A stretch of 64,000 nt of DNA from UBA11403 sp963784615. GTDB taxonomy: Bacteria > Pseudomonadota > Gammaproteobacteria > Legionellales > Legionellaceae. Positions 52,925-63,600 of this stretch are shown here, in pieces. The notes under the pieces were generated by a model. The model was not told where the DNA came from and searched no databases. It saw only the letters and a program-made list of their open reading frames with translations. The position numbers were made by a program, and so were the translations under genes. The stretch is taken from assembly GCA_963784615.1 (NCBI GenBank), contig CAWASG010000002.1:248001-312000 (forward strand). The letters run 5' to 3'. The stretch's first letter is position 1; each line of letters begins with the position of its first letter.

Positions 52925-55561
52925 ATGTTTAAAGAAGCATTCTCTTGGTTATATTCGCACACTACCGATTTATCATTGACACCTTCATCGATAACGGTGC
53001 CAGAGTGCTTGCAGGCCATTGATGTTGCTACTCAACACCATGAGCAGGTACTCAAAACCTATCGAGGGCTAAAATATTGTCCCTCGCAAAACTCAGAGTC
53101 ATTGCAGACTGCACTCCTTGAGGTACAACTGTCCGAACAATATTTGGCCTTCCTAAAAACTAGCGAAGCTTTGTTGCAGGATTTACAGCCTCATCCCATG
53201 TATGAATTGATGCTGAAGATAGCATTCCAGTATCCTTCCTTACGTCCAAAGATTGCGCCTGTTTTTGGCGCTTGGCTGGCACAAGAATCAACGTTGGCGA
53301 TCGAATATTATGAGACATATTACGATGGTGTTAGCCATAAGGTTGGTCGGGAGTCACCCGAGGCGGAAATGCTCTTTCTGCTGGGTGAGGCGGTTGTTCA
53401 ACATTATTTAGCCGGTTTACGTATCGCATTGCAATATCAAGATAATCCTTTAGCTATTTGCAGGTTTATGGGGCCCATTTCGGCTAACCCAACTCGATAT
53501 GTAGCATTTATGATTTGGATGCTTGAACAACGTCTATCGATTGACCAATTAGTTCAGTCGGGTGTTTTGCAGCAATTTTTAGGGTATCATTTCGATTCGT
53601 TGCATTCTGATCTGTGCGATGAGCCCCTTAATCCCACGGCTTTGTTATATGGTTTATTACAACGGTTTGATTGTGCTGTTGCCTTGGTTAATTACGCAAA
53701 ACAGGTTGCTTGCGATATTCCTGGCTATGCCGCATATGATTTACATGGGCAACAACGGGGTACACTGCTTATCATCAACTGTATCAACGAGTTTCCTCTG
53801 TTGACGCGCACGTCTGCTAACATTGAACGGATTATCAATGTTTTTGGGCAACTGGGATTGCGTGAATCAGTTCGTACATTGTTTCATTGCACGGATAGAG
53901 ATCCGTTAGCGGACCCATTCCATCGTTTCTTGATTGAATTGATTCAAGCAACCCCCACTTTGATTACACCAGCCCTGATTAAACAAGTTGCCGATTACAG
54001 CGCAATGGAGTTACAAAAATGGGCTTTTTTTGTCGATGACAGTTTTTTTCAAGGATGGCTCGATAGTCGTGAACTTGCTTTGTTGTATTTAATTCCTCAC
54101 AAGCCACACTGGTTGAATCACGTGACCGTCTCGATGATGCAGTCGTATTTACAATCTATTCAAGCCGCTTATCATCCTGGATCTGAAGCTGAAAATATTA
54201 GATTGTTAATGTGTTTGTATCAGATCGCCTCATTGCAAAATGTTGATTTGCTTGAGTCAATTTATGAAAGGATGATTGATCTGATTCTGAGACATCGATA
54301 TTTACTTGAAGACAACGCGATCTTTCGATTACTGAGATCATCTCCGTTTGCCGAAAAGTACGCTGATAAAAGAGCGAATGCTTTAATGAAAAATTTAGAG
54401 GAAATAGTGCATGCCTTTTTGAGCCAGCCTCTGGATGATGCAGATTTTTCACGTCTAAAATCAGATTGGAATTGGTTATATGAGCAAATAGAGGCATTGC
54501 AGTTGCTGAATAAATTTAAAGTCATCTTTCCAAAAGAAGAGATAGATTTGATTGTCTATCTTTTTGAGCAACATTCACAAACTGAAAGGCCTTCCTGGGA
54601 TCGACTCATGGATGCTCTTCAATTGAAGGGGAGCGGTTCTGAACCGACTAGCAAAAAAAACAGACAGGCACTCTTAGGTATATTGACGAAAGTGGATGAT
54701 AATCACTTACGACACATGATATTGGATATGCTCCGGCTTGACCAGGCATCGCTGCTAGCGGTTAACCCCCGGTTTTTTTTAGACGCCATTCATGCCGGAA
54801 ATAAAGGGTTATTAGATTGGTATTTACAGGTAAAGGATTTGGATGATCGGTTACTGGATCAAGCGATCAATTCTCAACAATGGTCGATGATAGAACACTG
54901 GATAGTTAACTATGAATTACCTGAATTTTCAACGGATCTCATCGATCGTTTATTGATAGCCGTGTCTGGGTCGCAAAATATTGGACTTTTGCGTCGCTTG
55001 ATCCATGATTGTGATTATTCTTTTTCGAAAGCGGCTATCGCGCAAGCTTTAAGGGTGGCATCTCAACATGATGATGACAAGGCTTTATATAGTCTTTATT
55101 ATTTGAAACCTAGCCCTATGGCATTGAAAGTCGCCTTTGCACAAGCTATTGAGAATCAGAGCCACCATGCATTGGCTTTTTTTACAGGGATGAAGAAGGC
55201 TAAGCCAAATTTGGCTTTTGAAATGCAGAGAGCATTTAATGCGGCAGTTAGGACAAATGATATAGCTTTGGTTTCTCGCTTGACCCAATGCGCTGCAAAT
55301 GGTCCACCCCGCAAGGTGATTCAAGTCGCAATGGAGAAAGCAATGGAACTTCATCAGACGGAGATGGTTAACTTATTGAATGGTATTTTGCACCCTTCGT
55401 CGTCACCGAAAGTTGTACCCAAAAAAGTCAAATCAAGTAAATCATTTTGCTCAACCGATTCGTTGGCGCATTTAAGTCTATTTTCAAGCCCTATGGCTGC
55501 GAGTCTTTCTGCGGAAGAGCTTCGGCCTGCTGCTGCGAGAGCGTCAGCTACTCCCCTTTAG
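52925..55561 (+). CDS. Large orphan helical-repeat protein
   Basis: 878 residues, not recognised. Almost entirely helical with no signal peptide. About 610-830 shows weak ankyrin-like spacing (AIHAGNKGLLDWYLQVKD, LLIAVSGSQNIGLLRRLIHD, AFNAAVRTNDIALVSRLTQC, AMEKAMELHQTEMVNLLNGI). The last 50 residues are basic and Ser/Ala-rich. GAGCTC lies upstream of the ATG. The 3' end overlaps gpsA by 14 bases, tail to tail. A secreted effector with degenerate ankyrin repeats is possible but inferred. Confidence 0.72.
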   Translation: MFKEAFSWLYSHTTDLSLTPSSITVPECLQAIDVATQHHEQVLKTYRGLKYCPSQNSESLQTALLEVQLSEQYLAFLKTSEALLQDLQPHPMYELMLKIAFQYPSLRPKIAPVFGAWLAQESTLAIEYYETYYDGVSHKVGRESPEAEMLFLLGEAVVQHYLAGLRIALQYQDNPLAICRFMGPISANPTRYVAFMIWMLEQRLSIDQLVQSGVLQQFLGYHFDSLHSDLCDEPLNPTALLYGLLQRFDCAVALVNYAKQVACDIPGYAAYDLHGQQRGTLLIINCINEFPLLTRTSANIERIINVFGQLGLRESVRTLFHCTDRDPLADPFHRFLIELIQATPTLITPALIKQVADYSAMELQKWAFFVDDSFFQGWLDSRELALLYLIPHKPHWLNHVTVSMMQSYLQSIQAAYHPGSEAENIRLLMCLYQIASLQNVDLLESIYERMIDLILRHRYLLEDNAIFRLLRSSPFAEKYADKRANALMKNLEEIVHAFLSQPLDDADFSRLKSDWNWLYEQIEALQLLNKFKVIFPKEEIDLIVYLFEQHSQTERPSWDRLMDALQLKGSGSEPTSKKNRQALLGILTKVDDNHLRHMILDMLRLDQASLLAVNPRFFLDAIHAGNKGLLDWYLQVKDLDDRLLDQAINSQQWSMIEHWIVNYELPEFSTDLIDRLLIAVSGSQNIGLLRRLIHDCDYSFSKAAIAQALRVASQHDDDKALYSLYYLKPSPMALKVAFAQAIENQSHHALAFFTGMKKAKPNLAFEMQRAFNAAVRTNDIALVSRLTQCAANGPPRKVIQVAMEKAMELHQTEMVNLLNGILHPSSSPKVVPKKVKSSKSFCSTDSLAHLSLFSSPMAASLSAEELRPAAARASATPL

Positions 55562-56537
55562 CGGGGCGCATCATGAGATGCATGGCTGCTTGTTGAGCGG
55601 TAATATCGCCTTGGAGAAGTGCATTGACCTGCTGGCATATTGGCATTTCAATTTGAAATTTCGCAGCAAGCGCACATACTTGCGCGGCATTATATTTGCC
55701 TTCGACCACTTGCCCTATCTGTTTCTCTGCATCACTACACGTTGCCCCTTGTCCAATGGCAAGCCCAAAACGTCGGTTTCTGGATTGATCATCCGTACAG
55801 GTTAAAACCAAATCGCCAACACCAGCAAGCCCCATAAAGGTTTCTTGTCGGCCGCCAAGATGAATGCCTATACGGCTCATTTCAGCAAGGCCACGTGTAA
55901 TCAGAGCGGCTTTGGCATTTGCGCCGTAATGTAGGCCATCGCTGATACCACATGCGATAGCGATGACGTTTTTGACCGCGCCACACCATTGTACGCCGAT
56001 GATGTCATGACTCTCATAGACACGCATCACATCATGATGTAACAAGGCATGAATAGTTTGCAAATAATCGGGATTGTTTCCTGCCAAAACCAGTGCTGTG
56101 GGCAGGCCTTGAGCAACTTCACGGGCAAAAGAGGGACCAGAAATGATGCCAATTGGGAAGTCCGCCCCCCATTTTTTCGCCACTTGTTGGCTTAAAAATT
56201 GATGTGTGTCGGGATCGAGGCCCTTCGTTAGCCAAGACAAGCCCTGTTTTGGTTTGTCGAGTTGTTGGAGGATGTCGATAAAGGCATGAGATGGAACGGC
56301 AATGATAATCTGCTGAGCGTTATCAACACAGTGTTTTAAATCAGCGGTGAGCGTCAGGTTATCGGGGAAAATGATGTCTGGCAAATACCGAGCATTGCAG
56401 CGCGATTCTTGCATTGCTTGAATATGCTGTGGGTTTTTCCCCCACAGCATAACAGGGTGTCCGATCGATGCGATATGAATGGCAACAGCAGTTCCCCAAG
56501 AACCTGCTCCCAATACTGTTACGATCGGCTTTTTCAT
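55548..56537 (-). CDS. gpsA: Glycerol-3-phosphate dehydrogenase [NAD(P)+]
   Basis: Makes sn-glycerol-3-phosphate for phospholipid synthesis. VTVLGAGSWGTAVAIHIA is the NAD loop, GISGPSFAREVAQGLPTALV, GAVKNVIAIACGISDGLHYG with catalytic Lys, and GLAGVGDLVLTCTDDQSRNR follow. 329 residues. It follows secB by 3 bases in a rhodanese-secB-gpsA operon like that of E. coli (yibN-grxC-secB-gpsA), with grxC missing. Confidence 0.96.
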   Translation of the reverse strand: MKKPIVTVLGAGSWGTAVAIHIASIGHPVMLWGKNPQHIQAMQESRCNARYLPDIIFPDNLTLTADLKHCVDNAQQIIIAVPSHAFIDILQQLDKPKQGLSWLTKGLDPDTHQFLSQQVAKKWGADFPIGIISGPSFAREVAQGLPTALVLAGNNPDYLQTIHALLHHDVMRVYESHDIIGVQWCGAVKNVIAIACGISDGLHYGANAKAALITRGLAEMSRIGIHLGGRQETFMGLAGVGDLVLTCTDDQSRNRRFGLAIGQGATCSDAEKQIGQVVEGKYNAAQVCALAAKFQIEMPICQQVNALLQGDITAQQAAMHLMMRPAKGE

Positions 56538-56540
56538 GGT

Positions 56541-57008
56541 TTAGTGCGTTGTTTCAGTTTGTTTCTCTTCCATTTGTTGCATGTAAATCGCATCAAAATT
56601 AATGGGCGCTAAGACCAATTGTGGGAAGCTGCCGCGAACAACTTCGCTGGTGATCGCTTCACGTGCATAAGGGAAGAGTAAGCTTGGGCAAAAACTTCCA
56701 AGTAAATGAGCGAGTTGCGCTTCTGGCGCGCCAGCTATGGTAAAGATACCAGCTTGTTTGACTTCAACGAGGAATGCCGTTTCTTCTTGATTTTTGACTG
56801 TTGTGGTGACCGTCAGCACGACTTCATAGGTATCCGCTTCTAATTTTTTATTTTCAATTTGAAGATTTAATGATAGGTCGGGTTTCCACTCTTGCTGAAA
56901 TACAGCGGGTGTATTTTTGGTTTCAAATGACAAGTCTTTCACATAAACACGCTGGATCATGAATTGTGTTTCAGGCGCGGCTTGTTGAGCTTGATCGTCG
57001 TTTGTCAT
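56541..57008 (-). CDS. secB: Protein-export chaperone SecB
   Basis: Tetrameric cytoplasmic chaperone delivering preproteins to SecA. FMIQRVYVKDLSFETKNTPA, KQAGIFTIAGAPEAQLAHLL, and CPSLLFPYAREAITSEVVRG with PQLVLAPINFDAIY are the family motifs. 155 residues. The C-terminus is acidic with Gln and lacks the basic SecA-binding zinc tail seen in some homologs. It lies 27 bases after the rhodanese gene. Confidence 0.96.
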   Translation of the reverse strand: MTNDDQAQQAAPETQFMIQRVYVKDLSFETKNTPAVFQQEWKPDLSLNLQIENKKLEADTYEVVLTVTTTVKNQEETAFLVEVKQAGIFTIAGAPEAQLAHLLGSFCPSLLFPYAREAITSEVVRGSFPQLVLAPINFDAIYMQQMEEKQTETTH

Positions 57009-57035
57009 GTTGTTGTTCCTTAATTAGAAGTTATA

Positions 57036-57461
57036 TTATTTACTGCCTTTCACGAGTGGAAGGCCGGCAGATTGCCATGCGGTCAAGCCGCCAGCAAGAA
57101 CCATGGCATTCACAAAGCCTTTTGATTTCAATTTACTTGCAAGTGTTTGTGCTTGAATGCCTCTTGTACAGACCAGGATAACTGTTTTTTGTTTGTATTT
57201 ATCCATACGAGGTAGGTCAAAGTCATCTGCTGCAGCACGAACGGCATTAATGATATGTCCCGCACTGAATGCTTCTTGATCACGCAAATCAATGACCACG
57301 GCCTCGTCATGATTGATTTTTTCAACGACGAGTTGAGGCGATAATGCTTGTGGCCCTTTTGCTTTAGTGAACCATTCGTTGATGTAAATCAGTAAAAGAA
57401 TTCCTACCAAAGCAAGAGATAATACCCAGTGATTCATAATAAATTGTCCAACTTGTTCCAT
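57036..57461 (-). CDS. yibN: Membrane-anchored rhodanese-like protein (YibN-like)
   Basis: 141 residues. One N-terminal membrane helix (about 8-28, MNHWVLSLALVGILLLIYIN) precedes a rhodanese domain with DEAVVIDLRDQEAFSAGHII and the active-site Cys in VILVCTRGIQAQ, ending GGLTAWQSAGLPLVKG. The sulfur substrate is unknown. The start at 57461 (MEQVGQF) is favoured over one 6 codons upstream. It heads the secB-gpsA operon, as yibN does in E. coli. Confidence 0.88.
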   Translation of the reverse strand: MEQVGQFIMNHWVLSLALVGILLLIYINEWFTKAKGPQALSPQLVVEKINHDEAVVIDLRDQEAFSAGHIINAVRAAADDFDLPRMDKYKQKTVILVCTRGIQAQTLASKLKSKGFVNAMVLAGGLTAWQSAGLPLVKGSK

Positions 57462-57552
57462 AATAGACTCGAAATACATAATATAAAAGAATGAGCAAAT
57501 TATCTCAGATCAGTGGGATAAGGCAAGGACTAATATGAAAATACTTGCTATT

Positions 57553-57574
57553 GCTATTTATCCGAATAAATAGC
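57553..57574 (-). terminator. Small hairpin at the 3' end of the OYE gene
   Basis: GCTATTTAT and ATAAATAGC pair around a 4-base loop across the last codons and the stop. It is AT-rich with no T-run, so a weak terminator at best. Confidence 0.3.
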
Positions 57575-58678
57575 GGTAGCGTTGTCATTCATCCGCGAGT
57601 GATCCGTATATCCTTTTGCATCACCACCATAAAAGGTCGTTGGATCAATTGGATTTAGACTTGCGTTCTGTTTAAAGCGTTCGACCAAATCAGGATTGGC
57701 GATATATGGTTTTCCAAAAGCAACCAAATCTGCATAGCCACTTGAAATACTGTTAATGGCCATTTCTCGCGTATAACCATTATTAACCATCCAAGCCCCT
57801 TTAAACGCATGGCGTAAGGCTTGAAAATCAAATCCATGAAATTCCCGCTGCCCACCCGTTTCCCCTTCAATCACATGGATATACGCGATATTCAAATCGC
57901 TGAGCGCGTGCACGAATGGAAAAAACAGGATCTCTGGTGTGCTATCGGTAATGCCGTTTGCATGGCTCACAGGAGAAAGGCGGATTCCGGTTCGATGAGC
58001 TCCGACTTCAGAGACGATGCTTTTCATCACTTCAAGGGGAAAGCGCAAACGATTTTTAATTGAACCACCATAGCTATCCGTTCGAAGATTCGAGCCATCA
58101 CAAAGAAATTGATGAATGAGATAACCATTGGCACCATGAACTTCAACGCCATCGAACCCAGCATCTATTGCATTTCTCGCGGCTTTTCGATAATCATCAA
58201 TGATTCGCGGGATCTCTTGCAATGTCAGTGCACGTGGCATGGAGACTTCAGCATATTCCTCAGTTTCAAGAAATGTTTTTTTCCCGATGGCGGCAATTGC
58301 TGAAGGGGCAACTGGATCGCCACCGTTGGGTTGTAAAGAGGAGTGGGAAATACGCCCCACATGCCAGAGCTGTGCATAAATCGCCCCACCTTTTTGATGC
58401 ACAGCGTCAGTAACAAGCCTCCAGCCAGCAACTTGCTCAGGTGAATAAATCCCCGGCGTCCACGCATAGCCTTTGCCTGTTGGAGAAATTTGCGTCGCTT
58501 CAGAAATAATTAAACCTGCACTGGCACGTTGTGCATAATATTCAGCATTTAAAGCATGCGGAACATCTGAGCCATGAGTAGCACGGCAGCGAGTCAAAGG
58601 TGCCATGACTATTCTATTTTTTAAAGTAAGGCCACCTAAATTGAATGGTTCAAACAGGATTGTGGATTTATTGCTCAT
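57554..58678 (-). CDS. nemA: Old yellow enzyme family NADH:flavin oxidoreductase
   Basis: FMN-dependent ene-reductase of the NemA/OYE type acting on activated alkenes or electrophiles. LFEPFNLGGLTLKNRIVMAP, MAPLTRCRA, QLWHVGRISHSSLQPNG, the substrate-binding HGANGYLIHQFL (His, Asn) and SYGGSIKNRLRFPLEV are all typical. 374 residues, complete. It is separate from rhodanese by 75 bases. The natural substrate is unknown. Confidence 0.93.
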   Translation of the reverse strand: MSNKSTILFEPFNLGGLTLKNRIVMAPLTRCRATHGSDVPHALNAEYYAQRASAGLIISEATQISPTGKGYAWTPGIYSPEQVAGWRLVTDAVHQKGGAIYAQLWHVGRISHSSLQPNGGDPVAPSAIAAIGKKTFLETEEYAEVSMPRALTLQEIPRIIDDYRKAARNAIDAGFDGVEVHGANGYLIHQFLCDGSNLRTDSYGGSIKNRLRFPLEVMKSIVSEVGAHRTGIRLSPVSHANGITDSTPEILFFPFVHALSDLNIAYIHVIEGETGGQREFHGFDFQALRHAFKGAWMVNNGYTREMAINSISSGYADLVAFGKPYIANPDLVERFKQNASLNPIDPTTFYGGDAKGYTDHSRMNDNATAIYSDK

Positions 58679-58735
58679 TATCGCTCCCTATCTATTTTTG
58701 TCACTACTTCCTATTTTTTATAAGAGTAGCAATAA

Positions 58736-59338
58736 TTAATAAGGTTGTCTTCGGGCTGCCGATTTTTCGTGGTGAATGAGCCATTGCTTTAGTGCGATAC
58801 CTCCCGCGTAGCCTCCTAATGCACCATTGTTCTGAATAATACGGTGACAAGGAATGAGTAGGGCGAGCTGGTTCGCGCCATTGGCTTGTGCCACCGCGCG
58901 ATATGCGGTGGGTTTTCCGATTGCTTGCGCAATCTCCAAATAAGACCGTGTTTCACCGAAAGGGATTTTGATTAATGCGTCCCAAACTTGCCTTTGAAAG
59001 GGCGTTCCAAGAGGGATGAGAGGCGTTTCGAACTTCTGTAATGAACCATTAAAGTAAGCTTTCAGTTCGTTTTCAATTGAAGCAATCACCGGCGTGTGGC
59101 CGGAGACAATGGTTGAATTTGTTTTTTTTAATAAACATTCTATTTCACGCTCAAGCCCTTTGCATTCAACAAACTCCAGGAGATAAAGCGCTGCTTCACT
59201 TGCAATGGCGACCATGGGACCAAGGCTTGTCTCTAGCCAGGCTGCAGTCAGAACAGTACGGCATATGATATTTTGATTGTGAGTGTTTTTATCCAATAAT
59301 GCTTGGTAAAATTTTTTTTTGCTTTCAATCAATAGCAT
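58736..59338 (-). CDS. ogt: Methylated-DNA--[protein]-cysteine S-methyltransferase
   Basis: Suicide enzyme removing O6-alkylguanine lesions. TPFQRQVWDALIKIPFGETR, helix-turn-helix around YLEIAQAIGKPTAYRAVAQA, and the acceptor Cys164 in LLIPCHRIIQNNGALGGYAG are present. 200 residues. The first 28 residues (FYQALLDKNTHNQNIICRTV) resemble the start of Ada proteins (FWQALLAKNPxYDG), as if an AdaA domain had been deleted. This is an impression only. Confidence 0.9.
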   Translation of the reverse strand: MLLIESKKKFYQALLDKNTHNQNIICRTVLTAAWLETSLGPMVAIASEAALYLLEFVECKGLEREIECLLKKTNSTIVSGHTPVIASIENELKAYFNGSLQKFETPLIPLGTPFQRQVWDALIKIPFGETRSYLEIAQAIGKPTAYRAVAQANGANQLALLIPCHRIIQNNGALGGYAGGIALKQWLIHHEKSAARRQPY

Positions 59339-59448
59339 TGCTACGCTTAGCCTTTAGATGACATGTCTGAATCAACACAGACGATACCATAATTGAATGA
59401 AACCTGAGATGCAACTGCCAGAGCAGTTCGCAAGAGACGACATTAAAT

Positions 59449-60423
59449 ATGATTATTAATAGCTCATTTAAGCCTGCCTGGTGGTTAACTAACCACCATG
59501 TGCAGACTATCTACTCAACGATAGCTAGTCGTCCCAGTGCACCAATCGATCGTAATGAGCGCATTGAATTGCCCGATGGCGATTTTATCGACTTGGCTTG
59601 GGCGACGAATGGGCTGAGTCATGATACTCCTTTGGTGGTGCTTTTGCATGGGTTAGGTGGTAGCGTTCATTCTGCCTATGTCGCCGGATTATTGCGCGCA
59701 TTCAACCATGCAGGTTATCGAGGTGTCCTAATGCACTTTCGCGGTGCAAGTGACGAGCCCAATCGCTTGCCCAGAGCGTATCATTCTGGTGAAACAGGGG
59801 ATTTAACCTATGTTCTTGAATATTTGCATCGACGAGAGCCTGGTACTAAAAAGGCGGCAGTAGGGGTATCACTAGGCGGTAATGTATTATTAAAATGGCT
59901 GGGTGAAATGGGATCGCAGACACTGATTCAAGCGGCTGTTGCTGTGTCCGTTCCTTTTCAGCTAGAGATGGTTGCTGAGCGAATTAATCAAGGTTTTTCG
60001 CGTATTTACCAGGCGAGGTTATTACGTAATCTCCGCGCGGTATTTTTGAAAAAAATCGACATTGTCAACACCCAATTACCGCTTTCTGAACGTGATTTAC
60101 GATCATTGAAAACTATTCGGGCCTTTGATGAACGCATCACTGCGCCGTTGCATGGGTTTAAAACCGGGCTGAGTTATTATCAAGAAGCCAGTTCAAGACA
60201 ATATTTGGGTGGGATTGCAACGCCAACATTAATTATCCATGCGCTCGATGATCCCTTTATGATTCCGCAAGCCATTCCTGAGGTGAAAGAGCTTTCCAAA
60301 CACATCACCATGGAGCTCAGCCGACATGGAGGGCATGTTGGGTTTATTTCCGGCGACAGTCTGGGGCGTGTTCAGTATTGGTTGGAGGAACGTATTCCTG
60401 AATTTTTGAGGGAGAAAGTTTAG
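59449..60423 (+). CDS. yheT: YheT-type alpha/beta hydrolase
   Basis: 324 residues of the YheT/ABHD1-3 esterase family. FKPAWWLTNHHVQTIYST is the characteristic N-terminus. The fold shows VVLLHGLGGSVHSAYVAGLL, the nucleophile elbow GVSLGGNVLLKWLG (Ser), Asp in ALDDPFMIP and His in RHGGHVGFISG. The substrate is unknown, lipid esters being assumed for the family. It is monocistronic. Confidence 0.93.
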   Translation: MIINSSFKPAWWLTNHHVQTIYSTIASRPSAPIDRNERIELPDGDFIDLAWATNGLSHDTPLVVLLHGLGGSVHSAYVAGLLRAFNHAGYRGVLMHFRGASDEPNRLPRAYHSGETGDLTYVLEYLHRREPGTKKAAVGVSLGGNVLLKWLGEMGSQTLIQAAVAVSVPFQLEMVAERINQGFSRIYQARLLRNLRAVFLKKIDIVNTQLPLSERDLRSLKTIRAFDERITAPLHGFKTGLSYYQEASSRQYLGGIATPTLIIHALDDPFMIPQAIPEVKELSKHITMELSRHGGHVGFISGDSLGRVQYWLEERIPEFLREKV

Positions 60424-60644
60424 CTGCTAAATTCGCAACGATTCGCCTACCTTTCTTTTTGAATATGTAAATGGTACGTTAGTTCTTTATTATATCATTA
60501 GAGCCTTTTCTTCCAAATCTTCGGGTTGTTTTGTATTTTCAATCTTTTGTTACGTATAGTGGACGTTTGATAGCGTTTACCCACTTTAACTGATTGAAAT
60601 AGGGGCACAAAGACGAGAGAAGACTCATTGCCGGGTTTAAACTT

Positions 60645-63600
60645 ATGCTATGTCTATTACAAGAAAAGAAGAATCAAGAGCCTGTTTTTTTAATGGATTA
60701 TTTTTCACGTGATGGTACATTTTATCCATTAACGTATGTTCCGATTCATCCGTCAGTTTCTGTGTTATCAGCCACAGATCTAAAAACAAAAAAATTTGGA
60801 TTTCGGTTTACAGCGAATTTTGCTGAAATGGGGGTGTATGAGGACGTCTCAGTTGAAAAGGGATCAACTCAACTCAAAGGGGTAATACCCACTCTGCGTT
60901 ACATACGTATCAAACCCGAAGCAATAGGACGATTTGGTCCATGCCCCAGAGATAGCTCTGTGTTGGGGTCGCCAATGTTACAGTGCGGTACAGATAATTT
61001 ATTCTACTATAGTGATAGAGGAGCCGTTACCCTTCAGTTTTCAATCATGCCGTATCCGTCACCTGCAGGGGTTCAACATCAGCCATGGACATTCAGTGAA
61101 TATAACAGCTCAACTTCTACCTGGGGCCATCTCATGCACGCCATCGGTTCCCAGAAGACTTTGTGGGCATATACAGAGCATCACACCAAATTTCCAGAGG
61201 ACATGCCTAGCAAAGAAGCCCTTGTTGAAAAGCAGGTATTGTGGTTGCAGTCTGAAGGTCTGTCCTCATTTACCTACGGGCAAGCTGTAGGGGGGAACCT
61301 TGAAGGTAGCGCGTATTGTGTGACGAACTTTAACCAGGTCAATGGATATTATTTAGGTGAGTACAAAAACGGACTCAAGGATGGGAAAGGCCGCGATTTA
61401 CAAATGAATGCTCAATCTGGAGATGCCGTATTTTATAAAGGCACATGGTTGCAGGACAAACGCCATGGTGATTTTGTGGTAGAGCATACGAGTAAACAAA
61501 ATCATATGAACCAAACCGCACGGGGGGCTTATCAACAGGATATTAAAGTGGGGCTATGGGTGACTGAATGCCAAAATGGTATTCATGTTTTGCAACAAGA
61601 TAATTTCAAAGTGGTTTTTCGAGATGCGAGGGAATTGTTAGGATGTTTTGTATTAGGGGATAATAATCTCCAAACTTCAAGGAAGCCGGCTGAGTTTTTA
61701 ACATTGCTGATTCAACATCAATGTCATGACCTTGTTACAAAGTTGGCGGAAAAACTTTCCTTTCAGTCACTTTACGATCTTTGTGTCTCATCTGTTCAGC
61801 AAGGTGAACTTCGATCACCGGTCGTCAGCTTTTCAAATAGCCTAAAGCCTTTTGAACCGTCGTTGTTAAATAATCTCAGGTTAATTGATATCAAGCGTGT
61901 ACTCGCTGTTTTTCGACAGGCACTTCAAATCTTAGACTGTGCTCAGAATAGCCCTCTTTATGCTGCAGTGAAAGGGGGGATTGATTTATACGATCCAAGG
62001 ATCAGCCAAAAAATGATTACGGATATTCTGAGCAAGGTGTTTCCAGATGTTCGATATACCGAGGCGCGCCAAAAAGACGCCGCAAGTGCAATTGCAACTT
62101 ATCAACAGAGTGTTCAAAATCAATATTTCGCTGGAGTCCTTCAACGAATTGCGGTGATTTGCGACCTACTTGCGCAAACATCACGACCTGAAATTCAACC
62201 CCTGGTTCAGTTACTGATCGATTTAAAACTTGAGGATGATCGTCTGACCCAGCAACATGCACTTGAGGCAAAACGTGTTGAATCGCTGCGCGCTGAGCGA
62301 CTTAAAGTGGCTGAGTGGGAAAAGGTTTGCTGGGCGTTGGATGGAGAGGTATTGGCATTCATGCGTGATCTGCGTGCAGAGGAAAAGCCTGCGCGGGCAA
62401 CTATCATTGATGAATGCCAGCGCGGAGTGGCGATGTTGCGCACTCGCGTTTCAGCGGCATCTTCAATACGTGCTCCAACCAAACCATCAGCACCCGTAAA
62501 AGTTGCGGTATCGACGATGTCGACGACATCGGTGGTACCTGCAAAAAAAACGGCGGATAGCGTTCCGAAAGGAGTAGATAAAAAGCGAGCGGCTGTGTCG
62601 GTATCTGTCGTGGCTACTCAAGCCGCGAAGCCGTATAACAAGCCCAAGCAGCACGTGTCTGCGAATGATGTAATGACCACCTTATCTATACCCTATGTTG
62701 CAGTTGCGAAAAAAGCCCTGCAACCACCCGCACCGCCATTAGAACAGATCCAACAGCCTTTGCCAGTAGTGAGAGACGTGCGGAGGGAGTTGTTGTTTAC
62801 ATCCGTAGTCGCTGCTCAGGCGCTTGAAGCGGTTAAACATCACCCATCTCCGTTGGTGGCCGTTCGGAATAATGACTTGTCGATATCCAATCCAACAAGC
62901 CAGCTTGCAAAAAACGAACCAATAGCCAGTGGTTTAGCTTCCGCTAGAGCGGGGTTTTTTAGTCAGCCAGCTATGTCTGCCAGTTCCGCATTAGCAAGAC
63001 CGTCGGTCAATCATTGTATACTCAAGCTCCCTTATTTTATTAGCAGGCAATTACCAGGTTCCTCTCAAGGTGTTATCGATGATTATCTTTTGATTTATAA
63101 AGGCATGATCATCCAGGCATTAAAAATGCAAAATCAACCCGTTGGTATGGATGAGGAGCAGTGTCTTTGTGATGCACAACGTAAGGAAAAAGAATATTTT
63201 TGGGGTTTTGCCAATGCATTTAAAAGGGGTGAGTTATATACATCCATGGTCAGGGATGCAACGACTCATGCCGCTGCATTCACGTATTTATCAAAAGGTA
63301 ACACCATCAATTTAGATCTTATGCTTACTGTTTTTCAAGCAGCATTAAGACCGGCAAATTTAATGAATAAATTAATGCAATTAAAAGAGCCATTAATGCC
63401 AGGCGTGGTTATGTTTCCTCATGAAAATATATTGCATAAAACTGTATTTGGTTTACTGATATTAATCACTGATGAAATGGGGCTTGGAGCTCTTGTGGAT
63501 CGACAGCTTTTTACCGGTGATTATAAGGCATATTTGGCGGTCACAAGAGATCGTATTGTCAGCGCGGATCCAAGCAATAGTAATCAATTGCTCTCAGATA

